From positions 195,263 to 259,262 of the forward strand of contig JTDE01000157.1 in NCBI GenBank assembly GCA_014338405.1: a stretch of DNA of 64,000 nt. The letters run 5' to 3'. Both the position numbers and the translations under genes were made by a program. Below the pieces are notes generated by a model. It searched no databases. It was not told where the DNA came from and saw nothing but the letters and a program-made list of their open reading frames with translations. This DNA comes from Paragonimus skrjabini miyazakii (taxonomy: Eukaryota > Platyhelminthes > Trematoda > Plagiorchiida > Troglotrematidae). Each line of letters opens with the position of its first letter. Position 1 is the first letter of the stretch. Below, in pieces: positions 22,433-35,980 of the stretch.

Positions 22433-25299
22433 GTAATTGAACAGTTTCGTTTAACGTACCATGCATTTGCGTAACGCTTAGGTGTTTGGAAACTCATCTC
22501 AATAGGATCATATTTAAGGTGTCTATGTGCATAACTGTTTCGATTAATTTAAAACAGCTGACTGTATTCAAGAGGGATTATTGAAAAATCATAGGTCAAA
22601 TAATTCAAACTTGCTGAAGAGACCATAGTAACAAGCGAATCCGGTTTTTAAAAATAGTGTACAATACTGTTTCAAATTCGTCATTCACACGGCATTTTCG
22701 AATTTGACTGCTCGCATGAGTGACCAACTTTCGTGCTCTTCAATAGAAATTTCAAGCTAGAGTTAAGCGTTTTATTTTGCCACGAATTCTTGCTATCCTT
22801 TTGTTCACTGAAATCAAAGAATCATAAACAGATAACTTATGTTAAAACTTACCAGGATCTGCGCGATGTCAAACCCCAGACCTCCGTCTGGTCTATATTT
22901 ATAAAGAGTAAACAATTAATGTTACTGCATCACATCAACAGCCACCTAGCGTTAGTTGTCTATGGACAATCAGATGGAACTATTTTTTGGACCCCATTGT
23001 ACAACTAGTCATATAGTTAAGTACCTCTCATGATTGCCAGTGCAGTATTGTCGTCAAGAAGCGAGTTTCGACTTTAAATGCTGAGCCCGTCATCAAACAT
23101 TATGCATGTATACTTTATTGAATTGGGTTCAACTGACACATGCTTTCTGTTAATGTGAACAGTTTACAACAGCATGTTTAGTTGTTTCCCAAAAGAAAGG
23201 GAGCTAATTACCTCGCATTTGCCCAGCAGTGCACCGTCTGATTTGCGTATGCGAAACGGTCTCCATTTAGACAGTCAAAGGTTTGATGTTTACGTTTCGT
23301 TGCATGTGATATGTCAGTTTCTGGAGTCTTCGAACACAAACACGACATTACTTGGCCACATTAATGAAGGGACTTGGAGATGACCTCCAGTTGAGACTAT
23401 CGAATAATACGTATGTGGGATTTTAGGCTATAGACCCGAGCGACGGAACAGCGGTTTTAGGTCAAAAACTTAAGTTTACATAATTGACCCAAATGCTCAA
23501 TGCGATCTTTTTCAATACAAACGCTTTCGAAGAACAGTACCTCACAATATAGGTCGCAGATCAGTGAACTTCCTTGATGTAGGAGAGAAAGTCAACGTGA
23601 AACATTTTTCAGGAAAAAATCAGTCCGAGTCGTTTATAAGTGTTCATCAGAAATATAGGCCTAAAAATGGTTTTACTTGGCGGTCTGACTTTCCTAGAAG
23701 ACGGCAGTTACCTAGCTAAAGTATCCTATAAATCATTGATTCAAAACTAGGCGGTTTACCTGATCGAAGAAATCTGGAAAACGTTTTTAAAAAAATCCTA
23801 TAATTCTTACAAGAGGAAGTTGTGAAGGGTTTCTACATTCATTTTGACTTAGAGAGGGTGAACAACAGCATTTAAATTAAAGTTGGTGTTTCTTGTTCAC
23901 AACCTTCTCTGTTTATAACAGACTTTGTTTATACTGTCCCTAGCACCAAACTGTTGAACGTGATCGAAAGCAGTCGTGAATAACCTCATCAAGGATGGAT
24001 ATGGCCTTGAAATTCCATATTTTAGATTGGATCAATTAATCGGACTCATTTATGTCACTGTCAACAGTCTACCTTTGCTACTATCATACGTGTGTAGGTG
24101 TCAAACGAATGCAGTATGGCATTAATCGTATAATTAGTTTTTTTTCATTTCGTTTGAACGAAACAGTGGAAGAGACAATTTCGCATCGTTGAGTTAGTGC
24201 ACCGTTATCTTCCAACCAGTATACATGTGATGATCTGTACCTTAGGACTGATGATTAAGCATTCTCTTACTTCCTTCTATACTCTCAGAATCTTCGAAAG
24301 AGGAACTCCTTATCAACGGACGTCATGCGTGTGGATGTGCAACTAACTGGCCCGCAAAACACCTCAGTTTAATCGGATTGCATGTTCTGCTTATGATTTC
24401 TTTGAAACACCTCGTAGTATAATGACTGACAATTTTCTCGGCTTACATCACTTCAAAACATACATTTTCTGTAAATATGTCTGATTCCATGGCGAACCTT
24501 TTCTTGGTGTGTAAAACATTATTTGATTAGATGTAATTTTTTCAAGATCGGCTGAGTGTAAGCCTATTTATTGGGGTAGTTTCTTCAATACATTGTCAAT
24601 AGCACCGGCCTCGGTAGATAATTGTCAATTGGAGGTTTCACAGCCGACCTATGGTGTAAAATTTTAGGAAACCATCCTACACTCGTTAATCCTACCATTT
24701 TGACTTGAAATTACAGATATCAATCAGTTGATGACTCAAACAACCCCAAAGGTCACAGAATCACTATTGGTAACTCAGGTTCTCGTTTAAAAACACTCAC
24801 ACGGATAGACTGGGAATTTTGTAACACGATGTAGGTTACATGGTCTATGGCGAATTTTCTCTTAATCTTCGTTAGAATACTGAACCTCCAGATGGTTTGC
24901 TGCCACACTGACTCAACAACATCTATTTCCCTACCTAGTAGAAGAAGGTTTGACGCTAACACTGCGTTGTAACATAGCTGAAGACAAGCCTTCGTCTTTA
25001 GTCGTTGTAAAGCATACAACTCAATTATTTTTGTATAGCTTAGGCGTTATACTCTATTATGCTCGCCTGATCATACTTAAGTGACCTAGTCGATCGTTTC
25101 GGCTGAGTATATCCGAGGTCAGCTGTGAGATGATCATTCGGATGCCTCGAATCCCACTGTTTACGAACAACACCTCTCTCTAGTTTACCGGTATACCATT
25201 TTCTAATACCAAGGTGATGATGATACCCCTAAATATCAACTCCGTTCAGCAATCTCTGAATCACTGATAAGTAGTTTGGCAGATTTGATAAGTTAGAAA
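22433..25299. other. No recognisable gene
   Basis: A+T-rich DNA downstream of the last secure Ig exon. It could be the start of a very long intron or, if a short terminal exon was missed, intergenic. Confidence 0.55.
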
Positions 25300-25440
25300 A
25301 GACCCAGTTGCGACAAATCTGGACTTTGGGTGAATTCGGACCAGCGACAGAAACAACATGCCCAAACGCGGCAATTGCTCTACCAGCTGAGTTACGAAAG
25401 TGGTTCGAATCCAGCCGCCATTGGGTCTCTTCTAAATCTC
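25300..25440 (-). mobile_element. tRNA-like SINE head (second family)
   Basis: On the minus strand, TAACTCAGCTGGTAGAG (25380-25395 region) is a near-consensus tRNA A box. About 40 nt further, GCTGGTCCGAATTC (25332-25345) resembles a B box. Plus-strand 25402-25412 also reads ggttcgaatcc, a perfect B box facing the other way. The stretch reads open on the plus strand, but that is probably incidental. Confidence 0.55.
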
Positions 25441-26159
25441 TGAGTCGATATACCGGTAGGTCTTTGTGGGACAGGTTTAGGAAGTCGTTATTCGACTTCG
25501 TTTTAATGAGTGTTGAACTGAAAGTTATCGAGTGCAAAAGCTTTAAATCCTGCAACTTCAATGCACTGCACTTTGGTAGGCGTGTATGGTCGAAACTACA
25601 TCAAAAATTAAGTAACAACGAGCATATCAAAGATGGTTACTTGCAAATACTGATGTTGGAAGTGTTTGATGAGCTACAGGCCGATCTAACTGCGAACCTT
25701 CATAACTATGTAGCAATTGATATGTTTTTCCATGAAAATTGGAAATCGATCATATTACAGATAAAGTGAGATTAAATTTGTATCTACCGCTCTATTTTCG
25801 CTTCGTTTTCTCAAAATGAACAAATCTTATCGTAGGCAATGCGGTGAAGTATGAAGACTGTAAATGATAATGAAAATACGGAAGTTCCGAGAACGAATTG
25901 TCTACTTACGATTTCATTGAAAGATGGAATGAAGATGAGGTGGCAGTCGTGAACATTTGTCCTAAAGTCACCTAATTTGATGGGCCATACTACTAAATTT
26001 AGCAGCCAGAGAAATAGCTCCAGAGGGGAAGAAAATGAAACAACGTGAGAAAAAGCAATTCTTGCCAAATAGAGCGTCTAATTCTTAACTGCCTTTTGTG
26101 GTCGAAACAAACTGGTTTGTAACTTTTGTTCCGTATTCAAAACGCATGGGTAGCATGAA

Positions 26160-26345
26160 ATAGTGCAGCTGCCCGTAAGCAGTCTTTAACTAATGGGTCC
26201 CAGTAGTGGAGTGATGGACAGCTGCTTGAATCCAATTGGGTATCATCAGCACCACGCATGCAGGAGAATCAAACCTGCGAATAAATAGTCGATTGCAGTT
26301 CAAGCATTTAACCACTAGATCACGAGGTCAATCACAAAACGATTG
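26160..26345 (-). mobile_element. tRNA-derived SINE (third type)
   Basis: The reverse strand gives TGATCTAGTGG (A box, 26312-26322) and GGTTTGATTCT (B box, 26265-26275) at tRNA-like spacing, followed by a non-tRNA body. No acceptor-stem pairing or mature tRNA end is evident, so this is a SINE or tRNA relic, not a working tRNA gene. Confidence 0.6.
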
Positions 26346-27989
26346 ATTGATCTCAGCCCATAAGCGAAAGGAACATCAACGACTAAGTAAGCCAAATCTT
26401 TAACCAAGCTTGCTTGGAACAGACCAGAAAACCCGACATTACCCTGTTAACTAACAAATGTCGCTACTGGATGAATTATAGTTAGGTGACTTCTACACCC
26501 AAGTTTGAGAACAGTCGCACCCATTAGAAATGGCGAAGTTTTATATTCAATTAACTGTTACACGAAAATTTTGGGCAGCGTTCAGTAACAAGTGGCACAT
26601 TAACAGACAACTAGTTTACGTCATCTGGACTACTCCCCTCGCGAAGGAATGTTTCGGCAACTTGATCCATCAGTGATAATCTGAGACACTATCTTAACCT
26701 TCATTCGTAATAAGCTATTTGTGTCCATGGCTGAAATCGCAAAACGGAGGCCTAACCGTAATATCCTTCAGTTTTCTCAAGCGGGCGATCTCACTTGCCT
26801 GACCGGGTGCATCGCTGTTTTAGACATATGCTCCTTTTGAATGGAAGACTGCTCACCTTGAACCAATACCTCCCATCTTTGGTCAGGTTATGCAACTCAA
26901 CTTTCTCGATGTAACTACCATGAATAACCTGTGGAATCAAGCGCCTACTATGAGCGAAGCTTTTTGGTTAACAATTATAACTGTGCACAAAGCAGCCGTC
27001 AACTAAGCGGATGTGACATAAAAAGTTAACCAACCGAAAATCAGAGCGGCATACGAAGAGGCTACTCCAAAACACATACTATTTCTCCTTCTGAATGTTC
27101 GGAATGATGATGTTGTTTAGGTATTCCATTGTTTGCCGAGTCTAGCATTCAGTTTACAAGCGTCTGATCATCAAACGAGGTGACATTATAAGTGCGTATG
27201 GGTTTGAGTGAACAAAGTTTGACGTAGAATCTGGTGTAGTTTAATAGATGTCTACTCTCACAAACCAAGTACTTTTTGACACAAATTATGATCAGAGTAA
27301 CTTGAACAAATCAGATTCATGGTCAAAACTGGGCAGTGTGTGATAAACCAGCTGGAAGTTCAAGGGCGCGATCGGAATAAAATATAAGCCAAACAGATTT
27401 TGTTCAATGTCCAGCAGCAGCAGCAGCATAAACTAACCGATCAGAATGCAAGTCGTAATTTCAGAACGGAAGGTAGTGACCAACTAGGTCGCAAGTTCAA
27501 GAACGACACGTAACGCATAATCTCAATTCACTTTCATACATAAGAGCCGACATTCATCACACCACCAACTTCCACACTCAAACATATGCACTGATTATGT
27601 CGCTTCGTCTGGTGATGAAACGTTTGCAACCCAAACGCAGCGAACAACCGAATACATAAATTTCCGTTTCCCTAGTTTACAAATTGAACCATCGCGATGG
27701 ATTTACATTAACTGGGGGTCCTTTCGAAGCTACAACGATGCAGTAATGTTTGCTAATGAAGCAACCGTTGAGTCAAAGCATACTTTCACCATCAAAAGCA
27801 ATCCAATGTGTCACTGAATTACCATACGTCCCAAAGAGCAATTAAAAAAATGAGCAAGTTATTCGTACCGCACAAATTGTGAACTTTCTCATTTCGCTCA
27901 TCTCTCCCGCACAAAATATCTCGTCGCCTTGATGACGGTTCCTAATTATTCACGAAGCATAAACTTACGGACAAATCAGAGTGTCCGAA
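26346..27989. other. No gene; short CAG tract and dispersed repeat
   Basis: A small (CAG)n-type tract lies at about 27411-27427. The segment 27576-27660 is a dispersed repeat. Otherwise nothing is seen. Confidence 0.55.
27576..27660 (+). repeat. Dispersed repeat, copy 2
   Basis: Partner of 9254-9345; it shares 'ggtgat.aaacgtttgcaac' in the same orientation. Confidence 0.5.
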
Positions 27990-29910
27990 CACTTTCTGCA
28001 TTTTTCGAAGCTCATGCAATGAAGAGTCCTACTAGGAACTCTCGAGATCAGGAATTTCTTACTTAAGCATATACGTCGATTCGGATGGAATAGGCTTCGA
28101 ACTCTTTCAATTGCCCGGTACTGAGACTTCACCCGACTTGCTGAGGTATTTAAAGAATACTGTTCGATGGTCTACAATGTTGCACCATCAAACTGGCATC
28201 ATAGTCTATCTTTGTAAGACTTTCGGTACCCGCATCTTACTACTGGCTTATCCATACTAGACGTTGACGACCTGCCGTTCAAGGTGAACGTATACAATAC
28301 GGTGGGTCCAGATAAGACCAATCCTAGGACTCTCAGAGAGGCGGCTGCTAGTCTATCAGAACCGCTTAATAGGCTGTTCGAACAAGCAGTTGTGACTGGC
28401 ATTCTACCTAGTACATGGAAAGAATCCACGGTTGCGCTTAACTCCAATTCGGATGATCCGTACTCTACTGCTAGTTCCTGGCTAATCATCCTTACTATCA
28501 AACCATGCAAAATGATGGGGCGTTCATTAGAACGCACCATCCTTTACCACTTCACTGGGAATGATCTTTCATCTGCTGCGCAGCATGGCTTCCCTCCTAG
28601 TTGGTCATGTGTAATAAATACGCGTATCTTTATGGATAGCCCGGCGGAGACCATAGACAATGGTTTCATCTCAAGTGCTATCTTTCATTTCGCTAAGGTA
28701 TTCGACTGCGCCCCACAAAGTATTCTTAGACATAAACTAAAACGTACTGCGTCCAAAGAGAGAATCTTTGCTGTATTGCCTCCTTTCTTGATCATAGAAT
28801 TAACAGAGTTAAGACTAGGTTAGACCTTTCATCTTCTTCCCTGATTTCCGCAAGGGTTCCTCAACGGTCAATGCTAGGTCATCCTTTGTTTCTTATTTGC
28901 ACTGATGATCATCCGGACCGTATTTCCATCAGCGCTGTTCTCTGTGCTGAGGATATAAAAATCCAGAATGCTAGTGACCCCGGTGCACTATAGATTGAGC
29001 GTTATGCGATTAAATGTTTGGTTGGACAATTGTAGCCACACCTTAAATGACAATAAGTGTGCATACATGTCACTCGGTGGGGACTCTGTCAACCCCTTCG
29101 TGATTCACATTGCACTCAGCGCAATAGTTATCACGAAAGTTGATCTCACGAAAAATTCATGTATCTGTATGTCTCCCAACTTGCTTTTCGTGCATCATCA
29201 CGAGATAGCTGCAAAAAATGAGTTTCGCTACTTCTGCGACTATGAAGCTGACTTTCCCGACTAGACAAAGAAATATTCCAAGCAGTTTGTATAAGACCGC
29301 TGCTTGACTAATCTAGGTCGTGTATGCTGGCTGGTAGAAATAGGTACTCGCTGTTGGGCGTGTTCAACGTGCAGTTATCAAACAAGTCACAGGCTTACAG
29401 CATATGTCTTGTGAGCTTCGGCTTTAAATTTTTGTTCTTTACCCAATTAAATTTCAACGACTCCGTGGTAACTTAATTCCCGCACACTTTTTCTTCAGCA
29501 TAAGATTCGTCGAACAGTTCTTTATTTTAGATGCCGGCAGCAGTTGACGAGCGCACGACAAGAAGTTTCAAAATCTTCGTACTAGGATTTCCCTTAGACG
29601 GCAGCTGTTTTCTTACAGAGTTACCAATCACTGGAATGACCTCCCGACCAAGGTCGCTAGCTGTCCCTCTAGAAATCCGATAAGTTTCCATTTACTTAAA
29701 GCCTCGTGCGATTCGATAGTTCACCCTGTCCTTAGTTACTGTTGCAATCTACAAGAGTGGTGCTACATCTTGTTTCCAATACCTGTCTTTCAGATCAACG
29801 GACGACCGCTGAATATTAAAGCAGACAAATTGACTAAATCCGAGTGAGTTGGGGCCGTCAGCTTCGAAACCGTATATTAATCGCTGAAATCACTGAAGGC
29901 TGCAATTCAT
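27990..29910 (+). pseudogene. CR1-like LINE remnant, second copy
   Basis: Same family as 1-1990. RT start at 28284 on (VGPDKTNPRTLREAAASLSE, then LNRLFEQAVVTGILPSTWKE) runs through MGRSLERTILYH, SAAQHGF and FHFAKVFDCAPQSILRHKL in one frame to about 28823, the best-preserved stretch. The catalytic YADD box at 28943-28954 reads CAED. The 3' part (29280-29700) matches the C-terminal block only across frame changes (VQRAVIKQVTG-like, then FFSIRFVEQFF). The 3' UTR at 29750-29880 matches 1864-1980 of copy 1. The 5' boundary is uncertain; endonuclease sequence is absent, as usual for 5'-truncated LINE inserts. Confidence 0.85.
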
Positions 29911-32900
29911 TTTTGGGGACAAAAACCTGACAAGTTGAACAACACTCTTCACCAATTCCAGAGGTTCGCTTAGTTATTGCATGCATACTTGTAGGTATTA
30001 AGGAATCTTACAGAGTACTCTTGATGTGGTCGCATCACTTGTCGCTGTCCTTGATATCTGGTTTGTGGCTTATCGTGAAGAACGCTTTCTTGCAACCGTT
30101 TTTGGTAATGCCAAACTGCCATGTACATAATCTGGTATTTGTTTTGATGTCTCCGACTGGATTCTTTGGCATTATTGGTCCAGTAACGCTGACAATTGTT
30201 CAGTGACAGACGCATTTCTTTGCACTGAACAAGCAAGTGCGTTTAGCTCGATACGACACTGGACAACACGAAGCAACCGCATTGACTGAACGACAGTGAG
30301 AAACAGTTATACAATGTAGTATTTACAGTAAAACGTGATCATGTTGTTTTTTAGTTATCACAGCCGCAGTCAAGAACAAACCTTCAAGTGACTCAATTCT
30401 ATATGCTTGTTTCACTCGAAACCATGAACAATCTACTTGGTTTCTATTCAACAAATGAATGAATGAATGAATGAATGAGCGTTCTGCTCCATTGTACACG
30501 TTCAGTCCTTGTCCGTGTACATAAAATAAATTGCGCAAACTTTCAACCTTTCCTCTAAGCCATTCGACAATTGTGAATTTCTGTTTCCTCGCTGCAAGCG
30601 TGTATCGATACGTACGGCACACTTAGTGTGAAACGGGTGAGATTACAGATGCTAATTTCAACTTCTAAACCATGAACATATCGTGGGTTCTTAAACTTTT
30701 CGATTAGCAGTGGCAGAATTTTCTCTCCTGTACAGCATTAGAATCGATCCGTATAATTCCGCATACTTCTTTTCCAATGTTTTCCCCGATAGGCTACTGT
30801 AGAGAATGTTCTTTCTGTTGTAATCGAACAGAAAATTCAGCAGGTTGGTCGTATTTTAGCTATGTAAATTCAACCCTCATCAGACTCCCTAACAACGAAA
30901 CCGTCCTTTTTATGCTCCAAATTCCTGTGCTTCAAACATGTCTGGCAAAGTGAGTGCTTACTACAAAGATAGCAGTCTTCACAACACGTACTTCGCTGTC
31001 ATTTACACGTCGAATCGCGGACTGGATTACCTCAGCCAAGTATCGTTACATTCTTAAATGAAATGTCTCATTTTTAACGTGTTCTCAAGCCATTACGTGA
31101 CTTCGATAGACCAATAGCTGGGTTGTATTTGTTCAGCTAGAAAACACTAGTCTACATAAACTGGCTTGTTGGGGCCAAATAGCTAGCAATGACTCAGCTG
31201 ATGGCACCGGGATGACAGTTGGGTCGGTTTGTTTACAACGCTCACAAGATGAGTCATATGAGCCACGCTACCAAAGGTTGTCTAGGGGTAACAGTAGGAA
31301 AATCGTGCACATGAATAGATGGCCACACACGCCACCTGCCCACTATGCTTTGTTTCGGATGAACAATGTCAACGCACTGGTTGGTTGTAGCGAGAAACCG
31401 ATTGTGATCATTGTTTAGAAAGAATGTCAGATGAGCTAGATTACCAAAACCGGTTCGATCAGGCGTCAAAACGAGTATAAGTTTAATAATTAGGAAGCTG
31501 CACTATGATGTGGACCCAAACAAACACATAGAGGGCGGTTCTGAGACTGCCAAAGTAAACTGCACACAGCCGTTAGTTGTACCACAAGGGTTGGTTACTT
31601 GTCGCGACCTATAGGCTGAGCGCGTAATCGTCCTATATAAATGTATTTACTTAGGTTCGCTAGTAACAGTATGGTGAGGTTTTGATTTTATACGGCTATA
31701 GACTAGACGAAGCCCGATGTGTATCATCAAATCGATGCAGAGAGCTTAGAAAAAGAACCGTGTGGCTATGATATCTGACTAGCAAGGGCCGACTGCAGGT
31801 TAAACTCGGAATAGGTCCGTAGTTCTACCCAACAATGGGAGTAACATTATGATTTCGTTTTAATGGTATCAGGGTCATATCTAGTCTCTTATTAACAGCA
31901 ATCTGAAGATGTATCGGTTGATGAATTCATTATAACTCAACAAAACCAGTGACCTTTAAATGGTTTTCGTCGGATGTTCCTCGACTTGTCCTGCACTTTC
32001 AAACGAGAAACGAGATTTTTACTCGTATTTTTTCTCAACAACCTGAAGAAAAATTTTCGGGCATTCTAACGATACTTGGTTCATCCTTGTAAAACTGTTT
32101 TTGTGATGGTCCAACAGAGTGGGCTAAGTCGTTCAAGCCGATCTATCATGTTTGTGGAGTGTACTCGAAGTGGGTTAAATGTCGTTTATTTGCCATCGCA
32201 GAAGCCATCACAATTCGCTTACACTCATCCCTGTTATGCTCACAAAAACGCTTGGTCAACACACTGAACCTCTCGTGACCATGTATCAATAGCCCGGATC
32301 GACCTGTTACGTAAGAGTACCGATTTGCCAAAATCGTCTGCAACCCAAGTTATTAGCGTTACGTAATTAGAATTCACGAGTCTGATCAGCTTGACATTAA
32401 TGATTACCATCCCTCATCCTATTGATGTACTACCCCTGTCGAACCCATATAAATGTATCGCATTTAGTCTGATGATAAAACACTGAAAACAAGCTTGTTT
32501 GTTACGCGCTTCTTCTCATAAACTGACTACGTCCATCCTTCCAGGGAATCAATTTTCTTATGTTTCCAGTGCTAAATTTTTGTACACCACTTGCTCATAA
32601 GAAGTTGGTAGACTGGCGTAAGAAGTGTTTATTTGGTTATAAAATTAGATGAAACAAATATATTCCAGGAAAAATTCTATCGTCTACACATTGATTATAT
32701 ATGATGCTACAGTCACTTCCAGTTAAACATCAGCCTATAGCACTCCGAATTGGCTACCACCGAATCAAAATTGTTCACACTAACATCGATAAAGGGTTAG
32801 ATCATAAGAGAATCATATGGAAAATGTATTACATAGCAGCACATTGTGAAATATTCTGACCGGAATTTAGTGTCGATAACAATAGTCGACAGTAGCATGA

Positions 32901-34439
32901 AGGTATATGTTGTGAATTGCCATTCGATATCAAACACTGACTAACAAGTTATAACCGGCTTTCGGTCATTTCAACAGAACATTCTACAGGCCACGACATT
33001 AGCGATTTCAGCGTAAGGTTACATTTCCCATGAACCATCTAACTGAGTTAGGGTATGCGGAATAGTCGATGGATAGACTCAGTTTCGACCGGACACTAAT
33101 GTTTTTCATCCACGAGTTTAACGTATCTATCCGTTTTACTTGCTCATTTTCAGTTTCACTGAAATAACTGCTTGGCTATTTTTGAGCATACCAGAAGGTT
33201 GTTAGCTAGCGTGTAATTCAACTGGAACTTCCGTCGTCACTTGAAGTACAATCTTATTCGTGTTTTCTAAGAAAGATTTCCCTGAAACAACGTCAATCTG
33301 GTAAGATTGATATGTTTGCATATTGGTGCCAATAGGGGAAAAAAATAAAAATCTCGTAGAAATCCAACATCGGTTCGTTAGAATCGTCAGTCGTGTATCA
33401 GATAAAGTGTGAGTTCTATTCAAGAGACACTCCAGAAAACACCAAGGTCAGAACTCTTCTCTCCTTTCACTTATCTACCTCACGGTCAACCGATGTTAGT
33501 GTGTTTCCTAGTGATGGTTTCAAACCTGTGCATAGTCCTTTTTGTATTCTCAGTTCATATAGATGCAGCTGGCTGTCCTCTCACTTGGAATGCAGTTCAA
33601 AATACCATCCAAGAATGCCAATAGAGTGACTACGCAAGTTCATTCTGTATACACGTATGATCACCTGATAAAAATGTTGCCCACATCTTCCGATGAGACA
33701 GGTTGGTTTCGTGCGAAACTGGTGGATATTCCTAACTAGTTGTCACAGCCCATTCGCCAACACTGCTATCTAAGGCAGGAACACTATCGGGATATGAGAG
33801 AAATAAGACAAATGCAATGACTGGTATTCTTTATACCGTATAATGGCACTGGTGTTGTCATAACGAAGAACGAGTATATGGGCAAAACAAATGTTCAAAA
33901 TGGACCAGATAGTTGAAAATAATATATTGCCACAAAAATAAGCCACATGACAATTTCAGACATTGGTGATGCGTAGACAAATCTGAAACTCAAAGTAGGT
34001 AACTGTAACCAAACGGTACGGAAATAATCCGAATGAGAGGTATTCCAAAAATGCATGAGGGTACATGAACAGTTCTGTTTACAGTAAACTTAGCTGCTGA
34101 CTGGTCGACCCTTTGGATCTCATCCGTACGGTTATCCTCACACTGCCCGAATAATTCCTCTGAATTAGCAGAAACTTTGAACTCGTCTTGGTAGACGATC
34201 ATTCCCTTTTTACAGATATTGTCCCCTTCTTGAGACAGTTGAGTTTTCACGTGATTTTATATGCAGTCAGAACTGTGACGTCCGTTCCGCAGGAATACCC
34301 TAAGGATCGTCTTTTACCGTACACGGAAAACGTTGCAGTTACTTTGGAAGGACTAGTTTACAGACAATGAGAATATGTGGCTATGATTAGTACATTAGAC
34401 TCAACTTTCGCTAACACCTTAGCTAGAATGATTGGGCAA
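29911..34439. other. No recognisable gene; one AATG microsatellite
   Basis: A (GAAT)n tract lies at 30455-30478. Several open frames of 60-99 codons occur on both strands without motifs or splice context. The region around 31540-31840 vaguely resembles 20380-20520 (shared 'ggttaaa...cgg..tag' order) and may be an old repeat. Confidence 0.5.
30455..30478. repeat. (AATG)n microsatellite
   Basis: Five to six uninterrupted copies of aatg. Confidence 0.9.
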
Positions 34440-35410
34440 CATGTCTCAGAGAGAACAACCAAAACACTGGTATGCAAACAATACACTTATACTGTTTTGA
34501 TTTTTATTATTAATGAGCATTTAAAACTGCACTTCAACCGTGTACAGTACAACAGTCAACCACACTCATCTTCATTTCACGAAGTAAAATCGAATAATGG
34601 TATAGCTTTTTTGGATGTGCTCATTAGTAAATATGCGAATAGCATGTTACAGCGTTCCGACTACCTCAAAGCAACACACAGTGATCACTATCTTCGGTTT
34701 TCTAGTTTTGCACCGATTGCACACAAACGTGTTCTTGTCAAAGGTCTGGTTCACAAAGTCAGCAGTACTTACACTTCTAGGAATTTACAAACAACCAAAG
34801 ATACCCTGAAAAGCTGTGTTATCAAACGGTTTATTTGAAAGATTCTTTGTGGCTAATAATAAGGAAAACAAGAGCCAGAAGCCGATTCACACAGTTCAAA
34901 AAATTGATCGTTTTTTGGCTTTGTAATTCAAAAAAACCATCCGGAGAATGACATCATACACAAACTAAAGATTATTGTAGCTCAGATATATGCTACTTCG
35001 CAGTTGCGCTTGGTTCAAATCACCAAAAGACCAGTCCTCCGTACTCGTCAACGCAGTTTACTTAACCATTCCTTTTTCCACGTTGTGTATTAGTCCACTT
35101 GCAATTGCAGTGACGTTTGCGCAAACAGAACTGATGGACATTTACCGCAGCGAGTGGCCGAACACATCCTGAAACGGTTGAAAAACTTGGCTACGCATCA
35201 GCCTCAAGTTGGTGAACCAACCGCTCAAACCCCCACGCCATCGATTGCTAAACTGCTCATGACTGTAGGTCATCAAGTTAACCTAGTTAACTTGTTCAAA
35301 GTACTGTTGCGTAATCGAAGCCTGAAGTTACTGGCTTCTTGCAAAGTGTGACCTATCTAAACCTCACAGCCATCGTTATGGGCAAAAATGTGACTAAGAC
35401 AACCCTTTGG
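34440..35410 (+). pseudogene. Penelope-like retroelement 3' part (RT end plus GIY-YIG endonuclease)
   Basis: Around 34602-34625 it encodes IAFLDVLI, followed by ANSMLQRSDYLKATHSDHYL and FAPIAHKRVLVKGLVHK. This is the characteristic end of the Penelope-like RT (FLDVLI, Y-K-x-T-H-T-D-x-Y-L, H-K-x-x-V-V). After frame changes, 35112-35300 encodes a GIY-YIG-type region: NRTDGHLPQRVAEH, then SIAKLLMTVGHQVN and FKVLLRNRSLKLL, matching the order in endonuclease-plus Penelope-like elements. The Gly-Gln-Thr expected before the RVAEH block is altered (A-N-R-T). Stops and frameshifts between the two domains show it is inactive. The N-terminal RT is missing or unrecognisable upstream of 34440. Confidence 0.8.
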
Positions 35411-35760
35411 GTTGCTGTGGTCCTTACGCATAACACGTGGTGTGATTTTGTACGAGTCTGGTCACTGTTCGTCCCTAAACGTCTGTCTTTCGTTTACAAT
35501 TCATGAAACTGAACGAAAAGTTAGCATGCCTTCATTCCGTACTGTTGTTCCGAGGACTGTAATCTTGATAATAGGGGCCTTATTTAATTGCTTTCCTAGG
35601 TGTTGCTCGGTAGTTATGTAAACTAATAGATCTTGCGTACGCCACTGGGGTGTAAAAAATTTTTAACAACTGTGATGCCTCGAATAATGATACGTCACAC
35701 ATTTGTTTAATAACAACTGCCTACTAGAATAACATCAGTAGCTCCCTTAACAAGTTAAAT
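35411..35760. other. Region between Penelope-like element and SINE
   Basis: Possibly 3' UTR of the element; an open stretch at 35412-35621 has no recognised motif. Confidence 0.45.
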
Positions 35761-35980
35761 ATTTTCAAGTTGAACAGCACCCACAATTGATCGCAGCTGT
35801 CGCATCCCCATAGACTTTCCAGTCGGCCCCTTTCGAAAAGAAGCACTAGAATCGAGTTTCGCTCTCATTAGAGCTCGTCAGTAGTGCATATCATCGCCAC
35901 TGCCGGGACTTGAACCACGGACACGCTGTTCATGAGGCAACCGTGTTTACCACTGTACAACTGAGCTAACATGGGCACGA
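35761..35980 (-). mobile_element. tRNA-derived SINE, reference copy
   Basis: Minus strand, 5' to 3': tRNA head with TTAGCTCAGTTG (A box, 35958-35969) and GGTTCAAGTCC (B box, 35906-35916), both near consensus and correctly spaced. A body of about 60 nt follows (gaaactcgattctagtgctt), then the tail GACTGGAAAGTCTATGGGGA through CAATTGTGGGTG to TTCAACTTGAAAA. This is the most complete copy here and defines the family for the copy at 12795 and the foldback at 11658. Confidence 0.85.

Noticed and set aside
25308..25769. 153-codon plus-strand open frame
   Set aside because: Its first third is the antisense of a tRNA-like SINE; the rest has no motif, splice context or start support.
26265..26322. 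Possible functional tRNA gene
   Set aside because: A and B boxes are present, but no acceptor stem or complete cloverleaf can be drawn by eye; a SINE head is the better reading.
28199..28540. Minus-strand 113-codon open frame
   Set aside because: It is the antisense shadow of the CR1-like LINE reverse transcriptase on the plus strand.
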